Made by a program: the position numbers and the translations under genes. From positions 91,795-155,794 of the forward strand of contig NZ_FOXW01000002.1 of assembly GCF_900115825.1 (NCBI RefSeq): a stretch of 64,000 bases of DNA, written 5' to 3'. Positions 10,043-19,949 of the stretch are shown here, piece after piece; positions within the stretch are counted from its first letter, which is position 1, and each line of letters begins with the position of its first letter. Origin of the DNA: Desemzia incerta. GTDB lineage: Bacteria > Bacillota > Bacilli > Lactobacillales > Carnobacteriaceae. Under the pieces are notes generated by a model that was given only the letters and a program-made list of their open reading frames with translations, ran no database searches and had not been told where the DNA came from.

Positions 10043-11416
10043 TTAAACAGTTACTTCTGTACCTGTTGCGATTTTTCTTTCTTGTTCTACTGCTGCTTGT
10101 GCAAGCAAGTTCAAGTAGTTCCAAGGACGATCGAATACTGGTTGGAAGAAGAAGTCAACATATGCCAAATCTTCGATAGTCATTTTGTTTTGTACAGCTA
10201 ATGACAATGTATTAGCTGATTGAGTGATGTCATATTTAGACATTACTTGTCCACCAACGATGCGGTTTGTTCCAACTTCATAAACTAATTTCATCAATAC
10301 TTTTTCATTTGTCGGCATGAATTCTGGACGGTAGTAGTCTTCAACTACAACTGAACGAACATCTAATCCGAAATGAGAAGCACTGTTTACGTTTACTCCT
10401 GTAGAACCGATGTTGAAACCGAACAAGTACAATCCAGATGTAGATTGTGTTCCACGGTATTTAACACTTGGTTCAACAATGTTTTTACCAACTAAAGTTC
10501 CCATGCGAACAGCGTTAGTTGCTAATGGAATATATGCAGATCCACCATTTGGATTGTAATGAACTGCACAGCTGTCTCCAGCAGCGTAAATATCTTTATC
10601 GCTTGTTCTCATGTATTCATCAACAATAATAGCGCCATTTGGCAACATATCTACTTTGTCTTTTAACAATTCATTGTTTGGACGGAAACCAACACACATG
10701 ATAACCATTTCAGTTTCAAATGAATTTTCAGAAGTGACAACTTTAGTTACTTCTCCATTTTCATTCGCTTCAAAGCCATTTACAGTTTGGTTTAGTGCTA
10801 ATTTGATTCCACGTTCTTGCAAATCGTGTTCTAAGATATCTGTGAATTCTGGATCTAGGTATTTGTTTAAAATACGGTCTAATCCATCAATCAACGTAAC
10901 ATCTTTTCCAGATTCAGCAAAAGCTTCCACTAATTCAATACCAATGTAACCTCCACCAACAATAACAACTTTTTGTTTGTCTTTTGCTTGGCGAATGATT
11001 TCATTAGCTTGGTTGTAGTTTTTACATAATAAAATGTTTTTAGACTCAATACCAGAGATTGGTGGAACAATCGGCCATGAACCTGTTGTATTCACTAATT
11101 TGTCGTATGATTCTTCAAAGACTTCACCAGTTTGCATATTTTCTACAGTAACTTTTTTAGCAACAGTATCGATATTTGTAACATTGTGTTCCATGTGCAC
11201 AGTTGCGCCCATTTCAGTTAATTCTTCAGGATTTGAATAGAATAAACCTGCTGGATCTTTCACAACGCCACCAACATACAATGCGATTCCGCATGATAAG
11301 AATGACACATTATCATTTCGTTCAAAAACTGTTACTTCAGTATTTGGATGCTCATTAAGAATTGTTTTTACTGCTGATGTTCCAGCATGCGTACATCCTA
11401 CAACGACTACTTTCAC
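10043..11416 (-). CDS. nox: NADH oxidase (flavoprotein, Nox/CoA-disulfide reductase family)
   Basis: 457 residues from GTG 11416 behind GGAGG. The N-terminal FAD motif (VVVVGCTHAG, with His10), the redox cysteine Cys42 in SFLSCG and the NAD-binding VIVGGGYIGIELVEAF motif mark a NADH oxidase that reduces O2 through a sulfenic cysteine, normally to water, regenerating NAD+ for fermentation. Single gene with its own promoter and terminator. Whether the product is water or peroxide cannot be proved from sequence; the cysteine favours water. Confidence 0.92.
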   Translation of the reverse strand: MKVVVVGCTHAGTSAVKTILNEHPNTEVTVFERNDNVSFLSCGIALYVGGVVKDPAGLFYSNPEELTEMGATVHMEHNVTNIDTVAKKVTVENMQTGEVFEESYDKLVNTTGSWPIVPPISGIESKNILLCKNYNQANEIIRQAKDKQKVVIVGGGYIGIELVEAFAESGKDVTLIDGLDRILNKYLDPEFTDILEHDLQERGIKLALNQTVNGFEANENGEVTKVVTSENSFETEMVIMCVGFRPNNELLKDKVDMLPNGAIIVDEYMRTSDKDIYAAGDSCAVHYNPNGGSAYIPLATNAVRMGTLVGKNIVEPSVKYRGTQSTSGLYLFGFNIGSTGVNVNSASHFGLDVRSVVVEDYYRPEFMPTNEKVLMKLVYEVGTNRIVGGQVMSKYDITQSANTLSLAVQNKMTIEDLAYVDFFFQPVFDRPWNYLNLLAQAAVEQERKIATGTEVTV

Positions 11417-11471
11417 TATGAATCCTCCTATTTAGATCACTTATACGGATCATTTTCAACGGTATTTTATG

Positions 11472-11494
11472 TTAAGAACATTTATTATTCTTAA
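11472..11494. promoter_or_regulatory. Inverted repeat in the nox leader
   Basis: TTAAGAA, 9 bp, TTCTTAA lies between the putative nox promoter and its start. It could be an operator or an mRNA structure; it does not fit the Rex consensus. Confidence 0.35.
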
Positions 11495-11505
11495 GCACAG
11501 CTCAT

Positions 11506-11535
11506 AGAATACTACACTCTTCACAAACTTGTCAA
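11506..11535 (-). promoter_or_regulatory. Candidate nox promoter
   Basis: Minus strand TTGACA (11530-11535), 18 bp spacer, TATTCT (11506-11511). Confidence 0.6.
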
Positions 11536-11540
11536 TGGTT

Positions 11541-12665
11541 TTAGTCAGAAGTTCGTGCATTTTTTTTCAAATTTGCGTATCTGAACTCTTTTCTCAATTT
11601 ATACATGTTGTGTAAGTAGATGATGATCGTTTTTGTTACCGCATACGTAGGAACGGCCATAATCATTCCCAAGACTCCTGCTAAGTTTCCTGCGACCAAA
11701 AGGATGATGATAATTGTTAATGGGTGGATATCCAAAGATTTACCAATAATATTCGGCGAAATCAAATTGCTCTCGATTTGTTGAATCACCAGAACCACTA
11801 AAGCTACTTTTACTGCTTGAACCGGAGAGATCGTTAAGGCCAAGACAACTGCCGGAGCCGCTCCAATAAATGGTCCTAAATAAGGAATAATGTTGGTTAC
11901 CCCAGCAATCAATCCAAACAGTAAAGCATACGGCAAACCGATCAGCATATAGCCTAGATAAGTAAAGATACCAATAAATAAACAAACTAAAGCTTGCCCA
12001 CTTATATAAGAAGAAATCGTTTGATTCATTTGACCTAGTAAGCCGATCATTTCTGTTCGGTATTCTGCAGGCAAGAACCGAGAAATCGCTTGAGGCAATT
12101 TTTCACCATCCCGGAACATGTAAAACAAAATGATTGGAACAGTTACTACGAAAATAGCTGTATTTGCCACTATGCCTACTAAAGAACTCAGACTAGAAGT
12201 AACATTGGTAATCAGGAAATTCGAGACGTTCTTGATGCTTAATCCAAACGAATCGATCAATTCGTCTACGTTGATTTCTTGAAACCATTGCTGCTCTTCC
12301 CATTTTGTCAATTGTGTTTCAAGGTCAGAGACAACTTTAGGCAGACTTTCTAATAGTTGCGCTACTTGAGTAACAATAGCTGGTATCAACGTCAAAATTA
12401 AAATCACTACCACACTAATGAACGCCAATAACACAATGGGAGCAGCAATTTTCCTCTTGATATTGATTTTTTCCAGCAAGGAAGCTATAGGATTCAATAG
12501 ATAGTACAAAAAACCAGCGGTTAAAATGGGTAAAAACAATGTCGCGATAAACGTTGTTACGGGATAAAACACGAAATCGATCTGGGTCATGATATAGAAG
12601 GTTGTTACGACGACTAACAACCATACAGACCAAAACATTAATCGGGAGTCCTTAAGTTTATTCAT
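11541..12665 (-). CDS. AI-2E family transporter (membrane permease)
   Basis: 374 residues with about eight hydrophobic segments and a polar central domain near 90-160, the layout of the AI-2E/YdiK/PerM family. The family was named for an autoinducer exporter, but members include Na+/H+ antiporters and many uncharacterised permeases, so the substrate is open. The conserved GLIAGVTNIIPYLGPFIGA segment is present. Ribosome site GAGG sits 11 bp upstream. It follows the M42 peptidase gene by 74 bp with no terminator between, so the two are probably co-transcribed. Confidence 0.85.
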   Translation of the reverse strand: MNKLKDSRLMFWSVWLLVVVTTFYIMTQIDFVFYPVTTFIATLFLPILTAGFLYYLLNPIASLLEKINIKRKIAAPIVLLAFISVVVILILTLIPAIVTQVAQLLESLPKVVSDLETQLTKWEEQQWFQEINVDELIDSFGLSIKNVSNFLITNVTSSLSSLVGIVANTAIFVVTVPIILFYMFRDGEKLPQAISRFLPAEYRTEMIGLLGQMNQTISSYISGQALVCLFIGIFTYLGYMLIGLPYALLFGLIAGVTNIIPYLGPFIGAAPAVVLALTISPVQAVKVALVVLVIQQIESNLISPNIIGKSLDIHPLTIIIILLVAGNLAGVLGMIMAVPTYAVTKTIIIYLHNMYKLRKEFRYANLKKNARTSD

Positions 12666-12739
12666 TTAATTTTTTTCCTCTTTCTTAAAACATAATGGTT
12701 GATCTAACTACTGGCGATATAAAATAGTACAAAATTCAA

Positions 12740-13774
12740 TTACTCGATGATAGATAACAAATAGCGTTCTACCAGATTTTCAGTGGCTTTGATTGAATCG
12801 TTGTGCGTTCTTTCGTACGCATGGCTGGCATCAATTCCAGCCCCAATTAAAGCATGACGAACGTCTGCCCCGGCTTTCATCGCTGCTGAAGCATCACTGC
12901 CATAAAAAGGATAGATATCCAATTGATAAGGAATTTGATGCTTTTCACACAGTTGAGTCAATTGCTTTCTGAATTGGTAATGATAAGGCCCACTGGCATC
13001 TTTTACACAAATCGAAACGGAATATTCATCTGTTTGCTGGTCATCTCCCATAGCTCCCATATCTACCGCTAAATACTCAACAACTTTATCTGAGATATTG
13101 GAGTTTCCGCCATATCCGATTTCTTCATTATTTGAAATAAAGAAATGTGTCGTATGCGGAAGAGTGATCTTTTCTTTGACTATTTTTGATAGAAATTGCA
13201 GCAAAATAGCTACACTCACTTTGTCATCCAAGTGACGTGATTTGATAAATCCTGAATCTGTAATTTCCGTACGCGGATCAAAACTGATGAAATCTCCTAC
13301 AGAAATCCCTAATGCTTTAGTTTCTTCCGCTGTAGTAACTTTTTCATCGATTCTTACTTCTATATTATCTTGATTTCTTGCAGCTTCTCCAGCATCTTTA
13401 TAGACATGCACACTAGTTTGATGCATAAGTATGGTTCCTTTATAGGTCTCACCTCTCGTAGTATGGATCGTACAATACTCTCCTTCTATCGCGTTGAAGC
13501 GGAACCCTCCAATCAAGTCGATTTTTAATCTTCCATCTGGTTTGACAGCTCGTACCATTGCTCCTAATGTATCAACATGGGCTGTAATAAATCTCTCTTG
13601 TTCTGTGTTTTCTCCTTCAACCGTTATCATCAAGCTGCCTTTGCGGTTGATTACAGGTGTGTATCCTTCTTTTTCCATCATTTCTTTGATCACAGAAATG
13701 ATTTCATACGTATTTCCTGTTGGGGAAGGGATATTCGTTAACTGTTTCACTTTGTCGATTGTTTGCTCAGTCAT
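12740..13774 (-). CDS. M42 family metallopeptidase (glutamyl aminopeptidase type)
   Basis: 344 residues. Metal ligands are visible in AHVDTLGAM, RHLDDKVS, NNEEIGYGG, and AVDMGAM near the middle, with a final histidine in DASHAYERTH. M42 enzymes are large cytoplasmic aminopeptidases that trim peptides after proteolysis. This copy differs clearly from the two others in the window (32112 and 59407): it has DTLG and EEIG in place of DEVG and EEVG. Ribosome site TGGAG precedes the ATG. No strong terminator after it; likely operon with the AI-2E permease. Confidence 0.9.
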   Translation of the reverse strand: MTEQTIDKVKQLTNIPSPTGNTYEIISVIKEMMEKEGYTPVINRKGSLMITVEGENTEQERFITAHVDTLGAMVRAVKPDGRLKIDLIGGFRFNAIEGEYCTIHTTRGETYKGTILMHQTSVHVYKDAGEAARNQDNIEVRIDEKVTTAEETKALGISVGDFISFDPRTEITDSGFIKSRHLDDKVSVAILLQFLSKIVKEKITLPHTTHFFISNNEEIGYGGNSNISDKVVEYLAVDMGAMGDDQQTDEYSVSICVKDASGPYHYQFRKQLTQLCEKHQIPYQLDIYPFYGSDASAAMKAGADVRHALIGAGIDASHAYERTHNDSIKATENLVERYLLSIIE

Positions 13775-13904
13775 CCTATTGCTCCATTCTATTCTATTTT
13801 TTATTATTTTCAGTATAAGCTAAAGTGTTAGAGAAAGAAAGACGGTATACATGTAGTCCGAAAATAGTATCTCCCCTTCAGACTACTTGATCTCCCAAAC
13901 AAAT

Positions 13905-16040
13905 TTAGCTTGTTTCTTTTTTATCAAATGGTTTAAAAGCCAATTCTTGCTTTTCATTTATCATCAAGGCTGCTGAAAACAAGTGACCACTTTTCTTTTT
14001 GAATCCTTTTAACACTTGCGTTTCTCCTTGTTCCAGTAGTTTTCTGACGGTTGCCGGTGAGAGTGTCTTACCTACGAACTTTTTGGGGATCAAGAACCCG
14101 CAACCTTTGCTATACCCCGTACAGCCATAAATCTTCCCTTTATCGATGATCGTTTGTCTGCACTTAGGACAAATACCTATAGGCTCTCTGTCAGTTTTTC
14201 CCGCAGTCGCTTTGTCAGACCAATCATGTGTATTCAACGTTTCAACAGCTGAAGTCAATGTGTGTTGAATAAACTGTTCTATATTGGCCAAAAAAGCTTT
14301 TTGAGTTCCTTCTTCACTTTTGATTTTTTTCAAATAGGTTTCCCATTTCGCAGTCATTTCTGGACTGCTTAACAACGTATTTTCTACCGCCTCACATAAG
14401 ATTTCACCTTTCGCGGTAACCGTAACCGTATTCTTTTTAACGTCAATATACTGTTGGTGTTTTAGCGTCTCCAAAACGTTTGCTCTAGTCGCTTCTGTTC
14501 CAATTCCTTCTGTTTCTTTTAGGATCTCTTTTTCTTCCGCATTGTCTAATTCTTTTCCACACGTTTTCATTGCTGTGATGAGTGTACCTTCTGTATAAAA
14601 CTTAGGCGGTGTGGTCATTCCTTTTGACGTTTTCAATTCAGTTTCTACTGGTTCGTCTTTCTTTAATGGCGGGAGTTCCACCTGATCATCTTTACTTGTT
14701 TTTTTAGTAGACGCATATTCTAGTTTTCTCCACCCATCTTCTAAGACCACTTTTCCTTTACTCACGAAATCAAGCTGTTTGATGTCAACTGTGACTTTCG
14801 TTTCATCATACACGTAGTTCGTTTCAAACATCGCTAGCGTCCGTTTTAAAACAGTATAGTAAATTTGTTTTTGTATAGCAGACAATTTATCTAGTTGCTT
14901 TTGAGCAGGTATTTTCTTAGTCGGGATAATAGCATAATGTTCTTGGACTTTTGAATCGTCCACATACTGTTTTCTCTTACTCGTATTCGGCTGTTCTATT
15001 TTATAGTTCAGCAACTGCTCATAGTCTTTTCTCTTTTCCAGCAAATAAGCAAATTCAGACCCAGTGATGTGTCTGCAATCACTTCTGGGATAACTCAATA
15101 ATTTGGCTTCATACAACGACTGAACATGTTTCAATGTATCAGAAGGACTGATTTTATATTTTTTGTTAATCAAACTTTGCAAGTCGCTTAATGAAAATAA
15201 TAAAGGTGATGGTTGAGAGATTCTTTTTGTCTCTACATCTGTTATCTTGCCGGAGTTGTGTGCTGATAAGCCATGTTTTTGAATCACGTCTAACAGTTCT
15301 TTTTTGGATGAGAATTTTTTATGGTATTTTGCTTGAAATACACCTTTTTCAGCTGTAACTTCTGCGTGCAATTCAAAAAACGGCTGTGGAACAAACTTTT
15401 CGATTTCTTTTTGCCGTTGATAAATCATATACAATGTTGGAGTCTGTACACGACCTACGCTAAAAACTCCTTCATTGATTCCTTTAGCTTGTAAAGATAA
15501 GGTATAAAAGCGAGACAAATTGATGCCTACAAGCCAATCACTAACCTGCCTTGTTTGAGCTTCGATATAAGAAGAATAAAATTCTTTACCGTCTCTTAAT
15601 CGAGCAAAACCTTTTTGAATTTCTTCCGTCTCCAGTGAATTGATCCACAGCCGTTTAATGATTTTATTCTCGGCCTTCGCTTGATGAATAATAGATCGGG
15701 CAATATTTTCTCCTTCTCGATCACTATCTGTAGCAATAATGATTTCATCAGCTTCTTTTAACAATTTTTTTACCACTGTAAATTGTTTCGCCTTTCCAGC
15801 CCCTACTTTAAAACGAAAATTTTCTGGGATAATAGGCAGTTCTTTCATGCTCCATTTTTTCCATTCTTTTTTATAGGTCTCCGGAGGGGCTAATTCGATC
15901 AGATGTCCGTATCCCCAGGTGATGACAAACTCATTTGATGCAGACAAGGTGATATAACCATCTTTTTTAGTATATTTCCCAAAGGATTCAGCATAAGCTT
16001 GTGCTTGGGAAGGCTTCTCTGCCAGGACGACTTTTTTCAT
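13905..16040 (-). CDS. topB: DNA topoisomerase III
   Basis: 711 residues from ATG 16040 (a TTG at 16058 is in frame but less likely). Type IA topoisomerase: TOPRIM domain with VLAEKPSQA and DSDREGENIARSI, hinge SVGRVQTPTLYMIYQRQKEI, and the catalytic tyrosine in LLSYPRSDC. The C-terminus carries a small zinc-ribbon-like element (CPKC...GCTGYSKGCGF). It relaxes and decatenates DNA. It stands alone, divergent from the acetyltransferase gene. Such topB genes also occur on mobile elements, but nothing mobile is visible here. Confidence 0.95.
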   Translation of the reverse strand: MKKVVLAEKPSQAQAYAESFGKYTKKDGYITLSASNEFVITWGYGHLIELAPPETYKKEWKKWSMKELPIIPENFRFKVGAGKAKQFTVVKKLLKEADEIIIATDSDREGENIARSIIHQAKAENKIIKRLWINSLETEEIQKGFARLRDGKEFYSSYIEAQTRQVSDWLVGINLSRFYTLSLQAKGINEGVFSVGRVQTPTLYMIYQRQKEIEKFVPQPFFELHAEVTAEKGVFQAKYHKKFSSKKELLDVIQKHGLSAHNSGKITDVETKRISQPSPLLFSLSDLQSLINKKYKISPSDTLKHVQSLYEAKLLSYPRSDCRHITGSEFAYLLEKRKDYEQLLNYKIEQPNTSKRKQYVDDSKVQEHYAIIPTKKIPAQKQLDKLSAIQKQIYYTVLKRTLAMFETNYVYDETKVTVDIKQLDFVSKGKVVLEDGWRKLEYASTKKTSKDDQVELPPLKKDEPVETELKTSKGMTTPPKFYTEGTLITAMKTCGKELDNAEEKEILKETEGIGTEATRANVLETLKHQQYIDVKKNTVTVTAKGEILCEAVENTLLSSPEMTAKWETYLKKIKSEEGTQKAFLANIEQFIQHTLTSAVETLNTHDWSDKATAGKTDREPIGICPKCRQTIIDKGKIYGCTGYSKGCGFLIPKKFVGKTLSPATVRKLLEQGETQVLKGFKKKSGHLFSAALMINEKQELAFKPFDKKETS

Positions 16041-16296
16041 ACTTCTCACTACCTTCAATTGGAAATTTTAATCTACTTACGTCACCATTTGAGTGACCTT
16101 ATTGCACTCATCAAAAAGATTCATTACTTATATAATACTTTATTTACGGCGGCTTTTTTTATAAAAACTGCTTTTTTACTAAAATAATAGCATTGATTAT
16201 GAATCATATGATCTTCGCTCATTTCACTTTGAAATTGTTCTTTTACTTTCCTTATGTTACTCTATTTATCAAATAGAAAAAAGTGAGGCAGGGCAA

Positions 16297-16731
16297 ATGA
16301 ACTTTGAATGGACAACAGATATTGAATCTTCTATCTATAAAGACTCTTTAGCTCTACGGACAAAAGTTTTTGTAGAAGAACAAAAAGTACCGGTAGAATT
16401 GGAAATCGACGAACTGGAAAGTAAAACAATCCATGTTGTTGGATACAACCATCAACATGCTATCGCTACTGCACGTATTTATGAAAAAAGTCCCCATACT
16501 TACAAGGTACAACGCGTAGCGGTAGACTCTGAATTACGTGGCCAGAAAGTCGGTATGCAGCTTATGCAAGAAGTCGAAAGATATGTTTCTTCTCTTGAAG
16601 GAAAAGCGATGATCTTAGAAGCTCAAGATTACGCCATTCCATTCTATGAAAAATTAGGCTTTATTATTACAGATCCAAATGGGTTTATGGATGCAGGGAT
16701 ACCTCATCATGCAATGGCAAAACAATTGTGA
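16297..16731 (+). CDS. GNAT family N-acetyltransferase (ElaA/YjcF-like)
   Basis: 144 residues. The acetyl-CoA binding motif is seen as VQRVAVDSELRGQKVGMQLM, and the C-terminal half has AQDYAIPFYEKLGF. Length and the early LRTKVFVEEQKVPVELEID segment resemble ElaA/YjcF-type acetyltransferases; the acceptor is unknown. Ribosome site GTGAGG precedes ATG 16297. Single gene followed by a strong terminator. Confidence 0.9.
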   Translation: MNFEWTTDIESSIYKDSLALRTKVFVEEQKVPVELEIDELESKTIHVVGYNHQHAIATARIYEKSPHTYKVQRVAVDSELRGQKVGMQLMQEVERYVSSLEGKAMILEAQDYAIPFYEKLGFIITDPNGFMDAGIPHHAMAKQL

Positions 16732-16753
16732 GTTGACGATGATTCGATAAAGT

Positions 16754-16788
16754 AAAAGGAAGCTGAGACAGTCTCAGCTTCCTTTTTT
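16754..16788. terminator. Bidirectional terminator between the acetyltransferase gene and mgtE
   Basis: Near-perfect palindrome AAAGGAAGCTGAGAC / GTCTCAGCTTCCTTT flanked by A and T runs. Confidence 0.92.
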
Positions 16789-16819
16789 CGCTTTAATTTT
16801 TTATCAAAAAGCATCATGT

Positions 16820-18181
16820 CTATAAGGCTGTTAAAAAATAAGCAGCGATATTGAAGTAAATAAACACACTCGTTAAATCGCTTAAAGTGGTAATGAACGG
16901 TCCACTAGCCACTGCAGGATCAAAACCTAATTTATCCATCAAAACAGGGATGAAACTTCCCGCCAAATTGGCGATTGTAATGGCAAATAACATGGCTACA
17001 CCGATAACCAACCCTAAAACCATATTAGATTGCCATATTCCTACCAGCAAGAAAACAGTTATCCCAGTCACTAAACCTGTAATCAATCCAGATGAGAGTT
17101 CTCCTAAAATCATCCGCCCAATCGTTCTGCTTTTATCTTCTTTTTCTGCTAGTCTTCGAACGGCTACCGCTAGTGACTGAGTACCTGCATTCCCAGCAGT
17201 TCCTGTAATCAAAGATATAAAGACGGCCAATATGCTGACTTCACTGACCATATTTTCATAATTGCTGATTAATGTTGAAGTTCCCATACCAAGGAACAAC
17301 AATGTTACTAACCAAGGCAACCTCTTAGAAGCCACCACAAAAGGATTTTCTGATCTTTCATCCACGTCTACCCCGGCCAAACCAGAATAGTCGCTTCTTG
17401 CTTCTTCATCAATAACATCGATAATATCATCAACCGTAATAATACCGACTAAACGGTCCACTAAGTCTATAACCGGAACAGCCAGTAAGTCGTAGTCCCG
17501 AATAGTATGAGCGACTTCTTCTTGATCGTCAGTCACATGGACTGAAATCAATCTGGTGCCCATAACGTTTTCTACTAACTCATCATCTTTTCTAGTTATC
17601 AAATCCCTCAAGGATAAAACTCCTACAAGTTGTTTTTTCGAATTTACTACATATAGATAATAAATTGTCTCTGCTTCTTCAGACTGTCTTTTCACTTCTA
17701 ATAAAGCTTCTTTGATCGTCAATCCTGCCGCGATAGAAACAAATTCAGTCGTCATGATTGATCCAGCGGTGTTGTCTTCATAGACTAACAGATCGCTGAT
17801 TTCTTCTGCTTCATCTAAAGGCATCAGATCTAAGTATTCTTTTTGCTGTTCTTGCTCTAACTGGTTTAAAATATCTACGGCATTATCTGTGTACATCTCA
17901 CTTAACATATCTGCTGCATACTGGATATTCATCTCTTGTAAATAGTCTTCGATGAATTCTTCATCTTCTTCGATGGTATCGAACAAGTCAGCCATTTCTT
18001 CTGGCGAAAGAAACGCATAGATTTTCTTTCTCTCTTCATTGGCTAATGACAAATAGAATTGCCCTTGATCATAAGTATGTAGCGAAAGAAAGTACCTTCT
18101 GAAATTATTGATATCCCCAGCTATTAAGTATTCTCTTAAAAATTGTAATTTGTCTTCGATTTTTTCTGAGTTATCATTCAC
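16820..18181 (-). CDS. mgtE: Magnesium transporter MgtE
   Basis: 453 residues from a GTG start with GGAAG 8 bp upstream. Cytoplasmic N-domain (1-130) of acidic helices, a CBS pair (about 140-260) that senses Mg2+, a long connecting helix and five transmembrane helices (about 285-453) with the conserved TGTAGNAGTQ and DPAVASGPFITTLSD pore motifs. It is the last gene of the relQ-nadK-rluD-mgtE run, 33 bp after rluD. No M-box riboswitch is seen, as expected for an internal gene. Confidence 0.95.
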   Translation of the reverse strand: MNDNSEKIEDKLQFLREYLIAGDINNFRRYFLSLHTYDQGQFYLSLANEERKKIYAFLSPEEMADLFDTIEEDEEFIEDYLQEMNIQYAADMLSEMYTDNAVDILNQLEQEQQKEYLDLMPLDEAEEISDLLVYEDNTAGSIMTTEFVSIAAGLTIKEALLEVKRQSEEAETIYYLYVVNSKKQLVGVLSLRDLITRKDDELVENVMGTRLISVHVTDDQEEVAHTIRDYDLLAVPVIDLVDRLVGIITVDDIIDVIDEEARSDYSGLAGVDVDERSENPFVVASKRLPWLVTLLFLGMGTSTLISNYENMVSEVSILAVFISLITGTAGNAGTQSLAVAVRRLAEKEDKSRTIGRMILGELSSGLITGLVTGITVFLLVGIWQSNMVLGLVIGVAMLFAITIANLAGSFIPVLMDKLGFDPAVASGPFITTLSDLTSVFIYFNIAAYFLTAL

Positions 18182-18214
18182 GAAAATTCTTCCTTTCTAC
18201 TAGGTAACGCATGT

Positions 18215-19102
18215 TTATTGTTGTTGTTTCCAAGCTTGGAAATCTTCAGGATATTCAGCGGTGATCGTGACTGACTTCTCTAAAAATGGATGGTGAAATG
18301 TCAGCTCACGGCAATGCAAAGCTTGGCGCTTGATCCATGGATTTTCTTTTCCGCCGTAAAGAGTGTCGCTGATCAGCGGGAGTCCCATCCAACTAAAATG
18401 AACACGGATCTGATGAGTTCTGCCTGTATGCAATTGAATATCTACCAGCGAACTGTCTGAATATTCTTTCTTCACCCAATATTCAGTTAAAGCTGCTTTT
18501 CCGCTTTCATGGACTCTCCTCGTGATGATTGAATCACTTGTCCGAGCGATAGGCGCATCAATATATCCATGAGCCTGTTTTAACCGACCCGAAACGACAG
18601 CTGTATATTTTTTGATGACTTCTTTGTCTCTCAATGCTTGATCGATCAGTGCGTGGGCATAACGATGCTTAGCAAAAAACATCAAGCCGGATGTATCTCT
18701 ATCCAGCCTAGTCACTATATGAATGACTTTGTTGGAATATTGTTTTTGAATAAAATAGCCTTTCACGCGATTAGCCATCGTATCTTTTGGGTGTACATTT
18801 GATGGGATAGACGCTACTCCAGCTGGTTTGTTGACGATCAAAAAATGATCATCTTCAAAAACGATATCGATTGGCAAATCCGAAGGAAGAATATTAGGTG
18901 TACCTTCGTCATCTGGGACAGTAACCTTTACTATATCATTTTTTCCTAATTTATACACAGCATTTACCTCATGACCGTTCACTTCTATTTTTCCGCCATG
19001 AAACTTTACTTGTGCTAACAAACCTCTAGAAATGCCCTGTTGTTTTAAAAAAGATTTTACTTGTATCAATTGTTCATTTTCGTATTGCCATTTAAAGATC
19101 AT
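18215..19102 (-). CDS. rluD: RluA-family 23S rRNA pseudouridine synthase (RluD-like, YjbO)
   Basis: 295 residues. An S4-like RNA-binding segment at the N-terminus (SRGLLAQVKFHGGKIEVNG) precedes the catalytic motif HIVTRLDRDTSGLMFFAK, where the aspartate attacks uridine, and the LHTGRTHQIRVHF motif. It overlaps the nadK gene by 11 bp, so the two are coupled. The same neighbours occur as yjbN-yjbO in B. subtilis. The exact rRNA target cannot be told from sequence. Confidence 0.9.
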   Translation of the reverse strand: MIFKWQYENEQLIQVKSFLKQQGISRGLLAQVKFHGGKIEVNGHEVNAVYKLGKNDIVKVTVPDDEGTPNILPSDLPIDIVFEDDHFLIVNKPAGVASIPSNVHPKDTMANRVKGYFIQKQYSNKVIHIVTRLDRDTSGLMFFAKHRYAHALIDQALRDKEVIKKYTAVVSGRLKQAHGYIDAPIARTSDSIITRRVHESGKAALTEYWVKKEYSDSSLVDIQLHTGRTHQIRVHFSWMGLPLISDTLYGGKENPWIKRQALHCRELTFHHPFLEKSVTITAEYPEDFQAWKQQQ

Positions 19103-19904
19103 TCTGTTTATTCGCTCCTATAAAACCTGCTTCTACACGATTCCAGAAATGGGTATGTCTGTATCGAGCAAAATGGATTCGTTCTTTCGCTACACGATAA
19201 GATAATTCTACAATATTTTTTTCTGAGGATGTCAAATGATCGATGGTTAAGACAAATCCTTCAGAGGTTACGGGTCTCAAAGTCAACCATTCATCAGTAG
19301 GGATGATCATCGGTGAACTCAATGTACGAAAAACTCGATTATTTATTGAGGCAATTTCTGCGATTTGAAGAGCATTGATTCGCGGATGGATAACAGCGCC
19401 GCCTACGGATTTATTATATCCTGTAGAGCCTGTTGGAGTTGAAATACACATTCCGTCTCCTCTAAAACGTTCAAAAAATTCATCTTTGATGTATACGTCA
19501 CAAACCATCGTTCCATCCAATCGTTTGATCGTCGATTCATTTAGTGCAAGAAAATGGGCAGGTTCTTTTCTTCCTTGATAAATTGCAGACACATCCAATA
19601 GAGGATAACTGACACTCTCACCCTTATCTCTTACTAAACTTTGGACCAACTCCTCAATCTCGTAATCTCGCCAGTCTGTATAAAAGCCTAAATGCCCAGT
19701 ATGAACACCTACAAAGCGTACTTGGTTCAATAAATGGGCGTAACGATGAAAAGCAGAGAGCAACGTTCCGTCTCCCCCTACCGTAACGACAACATCTGGA
19801 TTCTTATTGTCTAAAGTCAAACCAGCTTGAAGTGCGGTTTCTCGAAATTGCTTTACTAATGCAACTGATTTCTCACTATCATTGCTCACTATTCCTACTC
19901 TCAC
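19092..19904 (-). CDS. nadK: NAD kinase
   Basis: 270 residues from GTG 19904 with GGAGGAGG upstream. It phosphorylates NAD to NADP. The signature GGDGTLLSAFHRY, the NEST motif and GDGMCISTPTGSTGYNKSVGG are intact. It lies 45 bp downstream of relQ and overlaps rluD by 11 bp. Confidence 0.96.
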   Translation of the reverse strand: MRVGIVSNDSEKSVALVKQFRETALQAGLTLDNKNPDVVVTVGGDGTLLSAFHRYAHLLNQVRFVGVHTGHLGFYTDWRDYEIEELVQSLVRDKGESVSYPLLDVSAIYQGRKEPAHFLALNESTIKRLDGTMVCDVYIKDEFFERFRGDGMCISTPTGSTGYNKSVGGAVIHPRINALQIAEIASINNRVFRTLSSPMIIPTDEWLTLRPVTSEGFVLTIDHLTSSEKNIVELSYRVAKERIHFARYRHTHFWNRVEAGFIGANKQNDL

Positions 19905-19949
19905 GGTTAGCCTCCTCCTGATTCTGCCATTTTACTTTCTCCTTCGTTT

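Noticed and set aside
10611-10949. 112-codon plus-strand frame inside nox
   Set aside because: Antisense to the NAD-binding domain with no ribosome site; a shadow frame.
11521-11535. Rex half-site (TTGTGAA) near the nox promoter
   Set aside because: Only one half of the Rex palindrome is present.
13830-13900. GTAGTC...GACTAC hairpin after topB
   Set aside because: Stem is imperfect with a large loop and no T run, so I could not call it a terminator.
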